A stretch of DNA of 18,280 bases from JBATTK01 sp049670505 (GCA_049670505.1 JBATTK010000164.1:1-18280); one strand, 5' to 3'; shown: positions 7,910-15,844, numbered from the stretch's first letter. Program-made: numbers and translations. Notes: a model not told the origin generated them from the letters alone.

Positions 7910-7961
7910 AATGTGATAAAATGATATCACATTTTGTAAATCAATGCCATTTAAAGGCATT
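7910..7961 (+). promoter_or_regulatory. Two dyads just upstream of susC
   Basis: AATGTGATA (7910-7918) and TATCACATT (7925-7933) form a perfect 9-bp inverted repeat with a 6-nt loop. AATGCC (7943-7948) and GGCATT (7956-7961) form a 6-bp one with a 7-nt loop. They end 35 nt before the susC ATG. They may be RNA hairpins tuning translation or mRNA stability, or a protein-binding site. Nothing in the sequence decides between these. Confidence 0.35.
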
Positions 7962-7996
7962 AGCTGAAGAATACTACTAACTTAATTAAATTACAG

Positions 7997-10900
7997 ATGA
8001 GTTTAAAAGCTAAACTAATACTAAGCATACTGTTGATGCTCAACATTTCGTTATGGGCGCAAGACAGCTATGTTTTATCCGGTGCCATAACGGATGAAAA
8101 CAACGTTCCAGTTCCTGGCGCTACTGTTGTGGTCGCAGACACTAACAGAGGAACGGTTGCAGATTTTGATGGCAACTATTCCATCGAAGTGAGCAATGGT
8201 GATGTCCTAGAATTTTCTTCTTTAGGATTTGCATCACAGTCAATAACGATTGACGGACAAGAAACATTAAATGTAATCCTTACAGAAGACTCGGCACTAT
8301 TGGATGAAGTAGTAGTGGTAGGTTATGGTAATCGAAAAAGATCACAACTTACAGGTGCTGTTGCTAAAGTAGAAGGTGGTGAAATTGCAGCTATTCAAGC
8401 TAATCGTGTGGACGAGGCACTAGCAGGTAAGTTATCCGGTGTATTGATCCAAAATCAGGATGGGGCACCAGGTGCGGATCCAAAGATTCAAATTAGGGCG
8501 GCATCATCAATTAACGGTAATTCAGATCCACTCATTGTTGTAGATGGGTATCCCATTTCAGGAAGCTTAGCAACTGTTAACCCAAACGATATTGAAAGTC
8601 TAGAGGTGTTAAAGGATGCTGCTTCAGCTGCTATTTACGGATCCAGGGGAGCAAATGGTGTTATTTTGGTTACCACCAAAAAAGGAAAACAGGGCAAAGT
8701 TAGTTTTAGCTACAACACGTTCACGAGCACCTCAAGTAGGTATAGGAGAGACAATGTAAATTTAACGTCTGGAGAATGGGCCGATAGACTGGAAACTGGC
8801 ATAGCCGATGGCACTTATGATGTTTCTGAATTGGACCCGGATTTCTTGAATTTTAAGATAAATGCCTATAGAAATTCACCTGATGTTGTGGCTGTGGAAG
8901 ATTGGCTTTTCCGAACCGGTTCTAGTACTAACCATGACTTCAGTATGAGCGGAGGTAGTGAGAATGTAAATTACTTTGCTTCATTGGGTTATCAAAAAAC
9001 CGAAGGTATTGTACTTACTCAAGCCTTTGAAAGATTTAACGCACGTTTGAATATCGATGCTAAATTGGGGGACAAGTTCAAGACAGGCGTAAGTTTCAAT
9101 GGGTTTGCATCCGATAGGGATATTGTAGGTTGGGATCAGAGAGATCTCTTAAGAGCGTATAGTATCCATCCTATCTACCATACAGAAGCGTCTATTGCAT
9201 TCGTTCAACAATTGGATGCTCAGGCGCAGGCTTTGGGACTCGCTTCATTTGACTCTGGTTATAGAGGAGGTGATGCACCTTTTAACAATAGTATCTATAC
9301 TTTAGAGCCCGGTGATACGGCGCAAGACTGGCATTATGGAAGGGCGGGTAATGGTATTGGAGGATCGGGAGATTCAGGTCCTGCAACGAAGCTTGACAAT
9401 ACGGACCGATATCAAAAAACGTATTTTGCTAACCTTACTTCTTATTTTCAATACAGTATCATAGATGGGTTAAATATAAAAACTGTTCTGGGAGGTGATA
9501 TTAGAGATACCCAAGACTATTTCTATAGAGGACTTGAGTTTGATTCTAGGGCACGTAGTAATCAAACGGACTTAGATCAAGCAGATATCAAAAGATCTTC
9601 AATATTAAGTGAAACTACTTTGAATTATGCGAAGGTATTGGGTAAACACGACATATCTGCAGTAGCCGGACTTGAATTTCAAAATTTCTATATCAAAGGG
9701 ACCGATTTAAAGGGTACAAATGTGCCATTTGGCGATATTATTAATTATAACCTGTTAGATCCTGCAGATATCGCAGTGACGGAGAGGGATGAGACTATTT
9801 CAAGAAGGAGCGTTTTTGGAAGAATAAACTATGCTTATGACAATCGTTATTTGTTTTCGGCATCCGTGAGAAGAGATGGGGATTCTCGTTTTGGGGCAAA
9901 TAATAGGTTTGAAACATTCCCGGCACTTTCCATAGGATGGAATGTACATAATGAATCGTGGTACAATTCAAACCTAGTGAGTTTGTTAAAACCAAGGTTT
10001 AGTACCGGTTCTTTAGGAACTACTTCTGATTTAGGCGCTTATAATTCCTTGAGTCTTTTGAACCCTCAAGCAACGGCGGTAGGGAATGGATTCCTAATCC
10101 CGTCAGATGTAGCAAACGCTGATTTAACTTGGCAAACCAATACGGAGACCAACTATGGAATTGATCTAGGGTTTTTTAAAAATCGTATTAGATTTAGTGT
10201 AGATTACTATACGTCGGATATTGAGGACATCTTACTTAATCAAAGTGTGTCTGAAGTTCTCGGTACCACTTCAATACGGCTTAATTCCGGTGATGTAAGA
10301 AGTTCCGGATTGGAGCTTGAGCTATCTGCAGCCGTCGTGCAAAACCAAGATTTCACCTGGAATTTTGGTGCCAACCTATCTACGGTCAATACAGAAATTA
10401 CGGATCTAGGTGGTCTGGATGAATTACCTGCGGTAATTTACGGACAAAGTGGTAGAGGTCCTGTGTTTAGAAATTATGTAGGTGGAGAGATTGGTGAAAT
10501 GTGGGGATTAGAAACCATTAGGGCAGTTGAAGATAGCTTTATAGCAGATCCAACGAGAGTTATTGGCCTGAATAGTTCAGAATATTATGTCGTAGATCAA
10601 AATGGAGATGGTATAATTGATAGGACAAGAACAGTTGAAGAGGGCGGGGATTTAGTCAAAATAGGTCAAAATACTCCAGATTTTTACTATGGTTTTAATA
10701 GTTCGATCCAATATAAGGATTTTGACATGTCGTTCCAATTTCAAGGAGCCCAAGGAGGAGAGGTTTTCAATATTGACCCCATTTACTGGAATTCGGAATT
10801 TGGTGGAAGATTACGGGATAGTTTTGATGCCGATGATGACGGTATTGCCGATGCTAACGGATTGTTTTATACACAGTCAAGAAATCAACTGGACGCACAG

Positions 10901-11173
10901 ATACAAGATGCGTCTTATTTAGCGTTGAGAAACCTGACTTTAGGTTATACGATTGATCGCGATTTGACTGGCAAAGTAGGTATAAGCTCTGCGAGGGTAT
11001 TTGTTGCGGCCACTAATTTATTGTATTTGTGGGGGGATGATTACACCTCTTTTAATCCAGAGGGTGTAGAGACTACGAATAGCGGTTATTTAGGGCCTAC
11101 AACATATGGGGTGCAAGTAGGTGCAAGTCCTATTGTTAGAAGCTTTACGCTGGGGTTAAATGTTAATTTTTAA
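7997..11173 (+). CDS. SusC-like TonB-dependent outer-membrane transporter
   Basis: A 1058-residue SusC/RagA family transporter, expected to import alginate oligosaccharides across the outer membrane using TonB energy. The signal peptide (about 1-22, ending LWAQ) is followed by a carboxypeptidase D regulatory-like domain (about 25-100, GAITDENNVPVPGATVVV), a TonB-box-like DEVVVVGYGN near 103-112, a plug domain (about 113-230, with VDGYPI and SLEVLKDAASAAIYGSRGANG) and a beta-barrel ending in RSFTLGLNVNF with the usual terminal aromatic residue. Length is normal for the family. The susD gene follows after 9 bp, the typical pair. Control is likely through the triple operator more than 300 bp upstream. 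Substrate is inferred from the surrounding alginate genes. Confidence 0.94.
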   Translation: MSLKAKLILSILLMLNISLWAQDSYVLSGAITDENNVPVPGATVVVADTNRGTVADFDGNYSIEVSNGDVLEFSSLGFASQSITIDGQETLNVILTEDSALLDEVVVVGYGNRKRSQLTGAVAKVEGGEIAAIQANRVDEALAGKLSGVLIQNQDGAPGADPKIQIRAASSINGNSDPLIVVDGYPISGSLATVNPNDIESLEVLKDAASAAIYGSRGANGVILVTTKKGKQGKVSFSYNTFTSTSSRYRRDNVNLTSGEWADRLETGIADGTYDVSELDPDFLNFKINAYRNSPDVVAVEDWLFRTGSSTNHDFSMSGGSENVNYFASLGYQKTEGIVLTQAFERFNARLNIDAKLGDKFKTGVSFNGFASDRDIVGWDQRDLLRAYSIHPIYHTEASIAFVQQLDAQAQALGLASFDSGYRGGDAPFNNSIYTLEPGDTAQDWHYGRAGNGIGGSGDSGPATKLDNTDRYQKTYFANLTSYFQYSIIDGLNIKTVLGGDIRDTQDYFYRGLEFDSRARSNQTDLDQADIKRSSILSETTLNYAKVLGKHDISAVAGLEFQNFYIKGTDLKGTNVPFGDIINYNLLDPADIAVTERDETISRRSVFGRINYAYDNRYLFSASVRRDGDSRFGANNRFETFPALSIGWNVHNESWYNSNLVSLLKPRFSTGSLGTTSDLGAYNSLSLLNPQATAVGNGFLIPSDVANADLTWQTNTETNYGIDLGFFKNRIRFSVDYYTSDIEDILLNQSVSEVLGTTSIRLNSGDVRSSGLELELSAAVVQNQDFTWNFGANLSTVNTEITDLGGLDELPAVIYGQSGRGPVFRNYVGGEIGEMWGLETIRAVEDSFIADPTRVIGLNSSEYYVVDQNGDGIIDRTRTVEEGGDLVKIGQNTPDFYYGFNSSIQYKDFDMSFQFQGAQGGEVFNIDPIYWNSEFGGRLRDSFDADDDGIADANGLFYTQSRNQLDAQIQDASYLALRNLTLGYTIDRDLTGKVGISSARVFVAATNLLYLWGDDYTSFNPEGVETTNSGYLGPTTYGVQVGASPIVRSFTLGLNVNF

Positions 11174-11182
11174 ATAAAAAAA

Positions 11183-12511
11183 ATGAAAACAGTATATAAA
11201 ATAGTATTGGGGTCATTGTTGTTCATAACAGCATGTGAAAATGATTTGGATCAAGTTCCGCCAAATATTGCTAGTGCAGATTCTTTGACAGATTTTACGG
11301 GAGTTTTGAATGCGGCATATTTCTATCAGCACGGCTCTGTTACGCCAATGGCAGTGATGGGCGACTTCAGAGCGGACAATGCGCTAATGGAAGAAGAACC
11401 ATTTCCTGAATTTGATAGATTCGGTCCCGATTTAACGGTTATGGAAGAGCAATTTTTCGGCCCTTTCTATACAGCCTTATACAAGTCAATATTAAGTGCG
11501 AACAATGTAATAGAAAATTCATCGGATGCTACTGATATTGGTGAAGCTAAATTTTTAAGGGCTTTGTCTTACTTTAAACTAGTACAAGTATTTGGTGATG
11601 TGACTGTAAATTTATCTGCCGCACCAAGCACAACGGATACATCTATTTTAGTGAGACAACCGGCTGCCGATGTTTACAATAACGTGATTATTCCTGATTT
11701 GATAGATGCAATAGCGGTCTTAGATACTGAAATAGTAAATGGTAGAGCTTCAAGATATGCTGCTCAAGGATTGCTGGGTAAAGTATATGTGCACAGGGGC
11801 GATTTTAGCAGTGCGGAATCACAGCTGGCTGCCGTTGTAAACGGAGCAGCAGCAGCAGGGATTAGTTTACAAGCCAACTTTGCCGACATTTTTGGTGAGA
11901 TGAATGATCTGAATTCGGAAATCATATTTGCGACCCAAATATCAAGTTCTGTGGCGGATGAATATGGTTTTTCCGAGTTTTGGTCATGGTATGGTGGCCT
12001 TGATACAAAATCTCTGTTGCCATTAGATCCGGATTTAATTGCAGCTTTTGATGCTAGTGAAGCTGGTGGCAGTACAGATTTAAGAAGAGCGGTAACTATT
12101 GATGAGGTACTTTTGGCGTCTCCAAAATTTCCTCAAACGGGAGGTCCTGATCACGATTGGATAGAACTGAGACTAGCAGATGTTATGCTGCTATATGCTG
12201 AAACATTGAATGAGAATGGTTCCTCCGCTCAGGAGGTACTGGATATTTTAGATCCTATACGAACTAGGGCCGGATTAGCTCCTTTGGATCATACGGTACT
12301 TAATACTCAGGCTTTGGTTAGACAGGCCATTCAAGACGAAAGAAGGTTAGAGTTGGCCTTTGAAGGACACCGATGGTTCGATTTGGTTAGAACAGGAACT
12401 GCTGACGCCGAAATGGGAGAAACAATTAATAGTAATTTTCTTTTGTTCCCAATTCCAATCTCAGAAGTGCTTGCGACCGGTGGAGTGATTACCCAAAATG
12501 ATGGTTACTAA
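11183..12511 (+). CDS. SusD-like surface glycan-binding lipoprotein
   Basis: A 442-residue SusD/RagB family protein that should sit on the outer membrane over the SusC pore and bind alginate oligomers. The signal peptide ends in ITAC with Cys18 as lipidation site, followed by acidic CENDLDQ, which resembles the surface-export signal of Bacteroidota lipoproteins. Family features: an early GVLNAAYFYQHG region, EAKFLRALSYFKLVQVFGDV with the TPR-like helices around 125-145, and the C-terminal ERRLELAFEGHRWFDLVRTG near 395-415. At 442 residues it is shorter than many SusD proteins (about 500-550) but intact, with start and stop in place. A strong stem-loop follows at 12561-12598. Confidence 0.93.
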   Translation: MKTVYKIVLGSLLFITACENDLDQVPPNIASADSLTDFTGVLNAAYFYQHGSVTPMAVMGDFRADNALMEEEPFPEFDRFGPDLTVMEEQFFGPFYTALYKSILSANNVIENSSDATDIGEAKFLRALSYFKLVQVFGDVTVNLSAAPSTTDTSILVRQPAADVYNNVIIPDLIDAIAVLDTEIVNGRASRYAAQGLLGKVYVHRGDFSSAESQLAAVVNGAAAAGISLQANFADIFGEMNDLNSEIIFATQISSSVADEYGFSEFWSWYGGLDTKSLLPLDPDLIAAFDASEAGGSTDLRRAVTIDEVLLASPKFPQTGGPDHDWIELRLADVMLLYAETLNENGSSAQEVLDILDPIRTRAGLAPLDHTVLNTQALVRQAIQDERRLELAFEGHRWFDLVRTGTADAEMGETINSNFLLFPIPISEVLATGGVITQNDGY

Positions 12512-12560
12512 AAACGGTAGGATATATAGATACTAGTTAATTTGAGTTAGTTTTTTTGAA

Positions 12561-12598
12561 GTATTTGACCGGTTCGCTTGACGGGCCGGTTCAAATAC
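12561..12598 (+). terminator. Stem-loop after susD
   Basis: GTATTTGACCGG (12561-12572) pairs with CCGGTTCAAATAC (12586-12598), with one bulged base and a 13-nt loop. It is the strongest hairpin between susD and the regulator. No T-run follows, so it may be a processing or 3' stability structure rather than a classic intrinsic terminator. Confidence 0.5.
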
Positions 12599-12663
12599 TA
12601 TAAAATTAGATTATAGGATACCTTTTACAAACGATTGGAGCAGTATTTTTTTTTTCAAATCGA

Positions 12664-12703
12664 TTTATTTGGCTAGCTTTAACCAACCAATCTGGTTAAC
12701 CAA
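12664..12703 (+). promoter_or_regulatory. Promoter and autoregulatory operator of the GntR gene
   Basis: TTTATTTG at 12664-12671 matches seven of eight positions of the -7 element. Downstream lie a perfect-core dyad CTGGTTAACCAA (12692-12703) and, one 13-bp step before it, a partial copy (12679-12690) with an intact ACCAA half. The site would fall just after the start of transcription, suggesting that the regulator represses its own gene. No clear -33 TTTG at the usual distance was found. Confidence 0.6.
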
Positions 12704-12727
12704 TTTTAAATAAGGCTGTAGTTGCAT

Positions 12728-13435
12728 ATGAAATTAGAAATCCTCACAAAAAACGAAAATCAAGAAATCCAAAACGGAATAATATCCAAAATCCGGGATC
12801 TGATGAATTATAAAAACCTGGAACCGGGAGATAAACTTCCTTCGGAGCGAATGCTTTCCGAAAAGTTCGGGGTAAGTAGAAGTAATGTCCGGGAAGCCAT
12901 CCAAAAACTGGAGTTTTATGGATTATTAAAATCAAAGCCCCAAAGCGGAACCTTTGTTGCAGACATAGGCCAAGTTGCGATGAACGGTATGATAGAAGAT
13001 ATTCTTCGACTGGAAGATGCTGATTTTAAGTCATTGGTGGAGACAAGAATTCTTTTGGAATTGAAAACGGTCAGGCTTGCGGCACAAAGAAGGACCCAAG
13101 AACATTTAAGGCAGATGGAGGAAGCCCTGGAGGCTTACAATGAAAAAGTTCTTAATGGGGAGGATGCCGTACAAGAAGATCTGCTCTTTCATTTGGCGAT
13201 AGCCAAGGCAAGTGGTAACAGCACCATGAATACATTTATGCTGATCATTACACCGGAGATCATTACCAATTTTGAAAAGTATCATGTTTGTGATAAAAAT
13301 CAGGCAGTTCTGGCCATGAAGGAACATGAGGATATTTATAAGGCCATAAAAGAACAAAACACCCAACTGGCGAAGGAAAAAATGAAAATACACTTTAAGA
13401 TATTGTACCAATATTGTTATAATATCAAAGATTGA
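12728..13435 (+). CDS. ausR: GntR-family (FadR subfamily) regulator of alginate genes
   Basis: A transcription factor, very likely the local repressor. I chose the ATG at 12728 (235 residues); a TTG six bases earlier is in frame but offers no advantage. The winged helix-turn-helix spans about 15-78, with the GntR signature PGDKLPSERMLSEKFGVSRS and VREAIQKLEFYGLL. The FCD effector domain (about 95-230) carries the expected metal-binding pattern: Asp151 and His155 (DLLFH), His200 (KEH) and His222. FCD regulators of sugar-acid genes usually sense a pathway intermediate, here perhaps KDG or KDPG (inference). The gene position between susD and the MFS gene matches that of the GntR repressor of alginate catabolism, AusR, described in Zobellia galactanivorans, hence the symbol. 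TTGGTNNACCAA operators occur at four places in this window, including before this gene. Confidence 0.87.
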   Translation: MKLEILTKNENQEIQNGIISKIRDLMNYKNLEPGDKLPSERMLSEKFGVSRSNVREAIQKLEFYGLLKSKPQSGTFVADIGQVAMNGMIEDILRLEDADFKSLVETRILLELKTVRLAAQRRTQEHLRQMEEALEAYNEKVLNGEDAVQEDLLFHLAIAKASGNSTMNTFMLIITPEIITNFEKYHVCDKNQAVLAMKEHEDIYKAIKEQNTQLAKEKMKIHFKILYQYCYNIKD

Positions 13436-13450
13436 TAATAGATAGCGGAA

Positions 13451-13488
13451 AGGATGAAATTGCACGCTTTTATCCTCCCTGCTTTTTT
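13451..13488 (+). terminator. Intrinsic terminator after the regulator gene
   Basis: AGGATGAAA (13451-13459) pairs with TTTTATCCT (13468-13476), including one G-U pair, around an 8-nt loop holding TGCACGC. A T-run follows at 13483-13488, seven bases after the stem. The location 15 bp after the regulator stop suits a terminator. It is also the 5' part of the shared element copy B. Confidence 0.5.
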
Positions 13489-13546
13489 AATATATGGAAT
13501 TGAAGGGAAGTAAATACTTAAAACAGCCATTACTATAAAGCATTTC
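13451..13546 (+). repeat. Shared intergenic element, copy B (before the MFS gene)
   Basis: Copy B of the element at 7749-7845. It has the same order: hairpin with a TGCACGC core, 25-nt gap, TGAAGGGAAGTAA at 13501-13513, then a near-identical TAC/TAAAACA stretch and a TACTATAAAGCATTTC tail. Both copies lie a little under 200 nt before the start codon of a transporter gene. Here the operator-like site follows the element, whereas in copy A it precedes it. Confidence 0.5.
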
Positions 13547-13555
13547 TAATCGAAT

Positions 13556-13567
13556 TGGGTTCACCAA
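13556..13567. promoter_or_regulatory. Degenerate FadR-type operator before the MFS gene
   Basis: TGGGTTCACCAA agrees with TTGGTTTACCAA at 10 of 12 positions, with an intact ACCAA half. It is single, unlike the tandem sites elsewhere, and lies 120 bp before the MFS start codon. No good -7 element was found nearby, so its role is less certain. Confidence 0.45.
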
Positions 13568-13687
13568 TAACAATTTCAAACGTTTTTTAGGTCAGTTTTA
13601 GTATTGCTTTTGAATAGCGTAATTCAATGCATAACGCATCGGCATGCTTACGCAAATGTATTTTTCAACTTCTTAAATGAAATTAAT

Positions 13688-14965
13688 ATGAAGATCAAAG
13701 GTCTTAGATGGTGGATTATAGCATTAATATGTTTGGCTACCGTAATTAATTATATAGATAGGACCGCCTTTGGTGTCATGTGGCCGGAAATGGGTAAAGA
13801 TCTTGGGATGGACGAAAGCGATTACGCCATTATGTTGAACATTTTTATGGTTACCTATGCATTGGGCAAATTTCTCTCGGGTAAACTCTATGACATCATT
13901 GGCACCCGCTTGGGGTTTGTAGTTTCCATAGTGGTCTGGTCAGTAGCTTCCGTTTTTCATGCATTTGCCAAAGGGTTGATTTCCCTTAGTGTTTTTAGAG
14001 CGCTTTTAGGTTTGGGCGAGGCCGGTAACTGGCCCGGTGCGGTTAAAAGTAACGGGGAATGGTTTCCTATTAAACAACGGGCAATTGCCCAAGGAATATT
14101 TAATGCAGGGGCATCTTTGGGAAGTGTTATAGCACCCGTACTTATCGCCTATCTATACGGCCATTTTGGATGGCGATCAACCTATATCATCATTGGTGCG
14201 GTCGGCTTATTATGGGTTATCCCTTGGTTATTTATGAACAAGGCCAAACCCGAAAAACATCCATGGATAACCGAGGAAGAAAGAAAACTGATCGTTTCCG
14301 ATAGAATTGGGGCAAAACCCGATGAAGACAAGGAGAAAGGGCTGTCCGTTATTAAAATATTGACATACAAGGAATCATGGGGCGTATTGGTATCACGTTT
14401 TTTTATAGAACCGATTTGGTGGCTCTTTGTGGGGTGGATGCCATTGTATTTAAATTCCAAATTTGGGTTCAGCATCGAAGAAATAGGCTCCACTATCTGG
14501 ATATCCTATCTCGGTGGCATGGCCGGAAGCATACTGGGAGGATGGTACTGTGGTAAATTAATGGATACCAAATCCGTGGATGCCGCGAGAAAAATTACAA
14601 TTACCATTGGTGGGGCCCTTATCTTTTTGGGCTTGCTCGGAATAATCTTCTTGGTCAAGGAGAATAACCCCATGACCTTTATCTATATCGTGGGCATAGT
14701 CCTCTTCGGCTTTCAGTTTGCCATCGGGAACATACAGACCATTTCAAGCGATCTTTTCCGTGGCCCTTCGGTCGGTACTTTGGCCGGCTTGGCAGGCACG
14801 GTAGCAGCACTTTCGGTAATCATCATGAACTCTTTGATTCCAATGATTGCCAAGGTATCCTATACCCCGGCATTTATAGTCATAGCGGTATTGGCACCTT
14901 TGGCCGTACTGTCCATTTATGTGCTGATCAAAAAAATAAGACCCGTAGAAATCGAATTTAATTAA
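13688..14965 (+). CDS. MFS transporter, ExuT-like hexuronate/DEH carrier
   Basis: An inner-membrane major facilitator of the anion:cation symporter family, similar to hexuronate transporters, here probably importing unsaturated uronates or DEH into the cytoplasm. I place the start at the ATG at 13688 (425 residues). An in-frame ATG at 13604 would add 28 mostly polar residues before the first helix, without support. Family features: IKGLRWWIIALICLATVINYIDR at the N-terminus, FRALLGLGEAGNWPGAVK (about 103-120), the EWFPIKQRA loop and the GWRSTYIIIGAVGLLW segment. About 12 membrane helices are visible, split by a charged central loop (about 188-225). It is followed after 2 bp by a second dehydrogenase, so the two are co-transcribed. 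Confidence 0.88.
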   Translation: MKIKGLRWWIIALICLATVINYIDRTAFGVMWPEMGKDLGMDESDYAIMLNIFMVTYALGKFLSGKLYDIIGTRLGFVVSIVVWSVASVFHAFAKGLISLSVFRALLGLGEAGNWPGAVKSNGEWFPIKQRAIAQGIFNAGASLGSVIAPVLIAYLYGHFGWRSTYIIIGAVGLLWVIPWLFMNKAKPEKHPWITEEERKLIVSDRIGAKPDEDKEKGLSVIKILTYKESWGVLVSRFFIEPIWWLFVGWMPLYLNSKFGFSIEEIGSTIWISYLGGMAGSILGGWYCGKLMDTKSVDAARKITITIGGALIFLGLLGIIFLVKENNPMTFIYIVGIVLFGFQFAIGNIQTISSDLFRGPSVGTLAGLAGTVAALSVIIMNSLIPMIAKVSYTPAFIVIAVLAPLAVLSIYVLIKKIRPVEIEFN

Positions 14966-14967
14966 CT

Positions 14968-15747
14968 ATGAATAAAATTTATACAATGAAAGGAAAAGGA
15001 AAAGTAGCGGTAATTACCGGAGCAACAGGAGGTATCGGTTTTGAAGTAGCGAGAAGATTAGGAAAGGACGGTTATACTGTAATCTTAAACGGTATACAAG
15101 ATAAAGAAGGAGCTGATAGGGTAAAAGAGCTTACTTCTGAAGATATAACGGCAGCGTATTACGGTTTTGACGTTACAGATGAAGTAGCCGTAACTTCAAA
15201 TATAAAAGCTATAGGCGAAAAGTATGGGAAAATCGATGTTCTTGTCAACAACGCAGGCGGCCTAGGTGGACGTTCTAGGTTTGAAGAGATGACTACGGAA
15301 TTCTACAGATCCGTAATGGCATTAAATTTGGACTCAACATTTTTCGCTTCAAGAGCGGCCATCCCTTTCCTTAAAAAAGGAGAGAATGCTTCCATAATCA
15401 ACTACACATCAAATGCCGGATGGAATGCAGGGGGGCCAGGTGCCGGAATTTATGGGACATCCAAAGCGGCAGTACATACCATTACGAGGGCATTGGCCAA
15501 AGACCTTGCTGAATATGGAATACGAGTGAATGCCGTATCTCCTGGGACTATTGATACGGATTTTCATAAACAAATCAAAGCTACCAAACCAGAAGTGTTC
15601 GCTTCGTGGAAGAACAATATTATGTTGGGAAGGTTGGGCCAACCCGAAGATGTAGCTTCCGTTATTTCATTTTTAGTGAGCGATGATGCCGCTTTCATGA
15701 CAGCTGAGACCATTCAAATTGGTGGTGGACAAGGTTTAGGAATTTAG
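14968..15747 (+). CDS. Second short-chain dehydrogenase of the locus
   Basis: A 259-residue classical SDR with a canonical TGATGGIG cofactor motif (17-24), NNAGG (94-98), Asn120, Ser148 (NYTSNAG), Tyr162 and Lys166 (YGTSK). The start at 14968, 2 bp after the MFS stop, is the first ATG; an alternative at 14986 would begin MKGKGKVAVITG and is equally plausible from family alignments. Compared with the first SDR it is clearly divergent, with similar glycine-rich stretches before the catalytic Tyr. Being between the carrier and kdgK, it could be the main DEH reductase, an isoenzyme with the other cofactor, or an enzyme for a related keto-uronate. The sequence does not decide. Confidence 0.82.
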   Translation: MNKIYTMKGKGKVAVITGATGGIGFEVARRLGKDGYTVILNGIQDKEGADRVKELTSEDITAAYYGFDVTDEVAVTSNIKAIGEKYGKIDVLVNNAGGLGGRSRFEEMTTEFYRSVMALNLDSTFFASRAAIPFLKKGENASIINYTSNAGWNAGGPGAGIYGTSKAAVHTITRALAKDLAEYGIRVNAVSPGTIDTDFHKQIKATKPEVFASWKNNIMLGRLGQPEDVASVISFLVSDDAAFMTAETIQIGGGQGLGI

Positions 15748-15758
15748 AACTATAGAAC

Positions 15759-15794
15759 TTTGGATTTTTTAAAATCGATATAAAAATAGATTTC
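15759..15794 (+). promoter_or_regulatory. Weak candidate promoter before kdgK
   Basis: TTTG at 15759-15762 and TAGATTTC at 15787-15794 (seven of eight positions of TAnnTTTG) are 24 bp apart, like the boxes before susC. They lie in the only sizeable gap (97 bp) between the second SDR and kdgK. The spacer is long and no full operator is present, so this is tentative. Confidence 0.25.
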
Positions 15795-15844
15795 CTTACC
15801 TCCCGCTAGGTTGGTTCAAAGGAATGACGATAAATTAAATAGTA

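Larger units (their letters stand above)
7523..7996 (+). other. Long non-coding spacer and leader before susC
   Basis: This 474-bp AT-rich stretch has no convincing gene. In order it holds a promoter (7609-7644), a triple operator (7642-7679), a possible 13-codon reading frame at 7700-7741, a GC-rich hairpin (7749-7776), a segment shared with the spacer before the MFS gene (7749-7845), and two dyads close to the susC start (7910-7933 and 7943-7961). If transcription starts just after the -7 element, the susC mRNA would have a leader near 345 nt, against about 25 nt for the lyase operon. Confidence 0.6.

Noticed and set aside
7912..7931. CRP-like site TGTGA ... TCACA before susC
   Set aside because: The half-sites are 10 bp apart instead of the 6 bp required for CRP, and no CRP-type gene is nearby.
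12722..12727. TTG start two codons upstream for the GntR gene
   Set aside because: An ATG follows at 12728 in frame, and the two extra residues add nothing to the fold.
13106..13465. Antisense open frame of 119 codons opposite the GntR gene
   Set aside because: The sense strand encodes a conserved FCD domain; the antisense product shows no family features.
13604..13687. Longer MFS start giving 28 extra N-terminal residues
   Set aside because: The extension is polar and unlike ExuT-type N-termini; the family-like sequence begins at the ATG at 13688.
15811..15822. TTGGTTCAAAGG before kdgK as a further operator
   Set aside because: Only the left half-site matches; the ACCAA half is missing, so it does not form a dyad.
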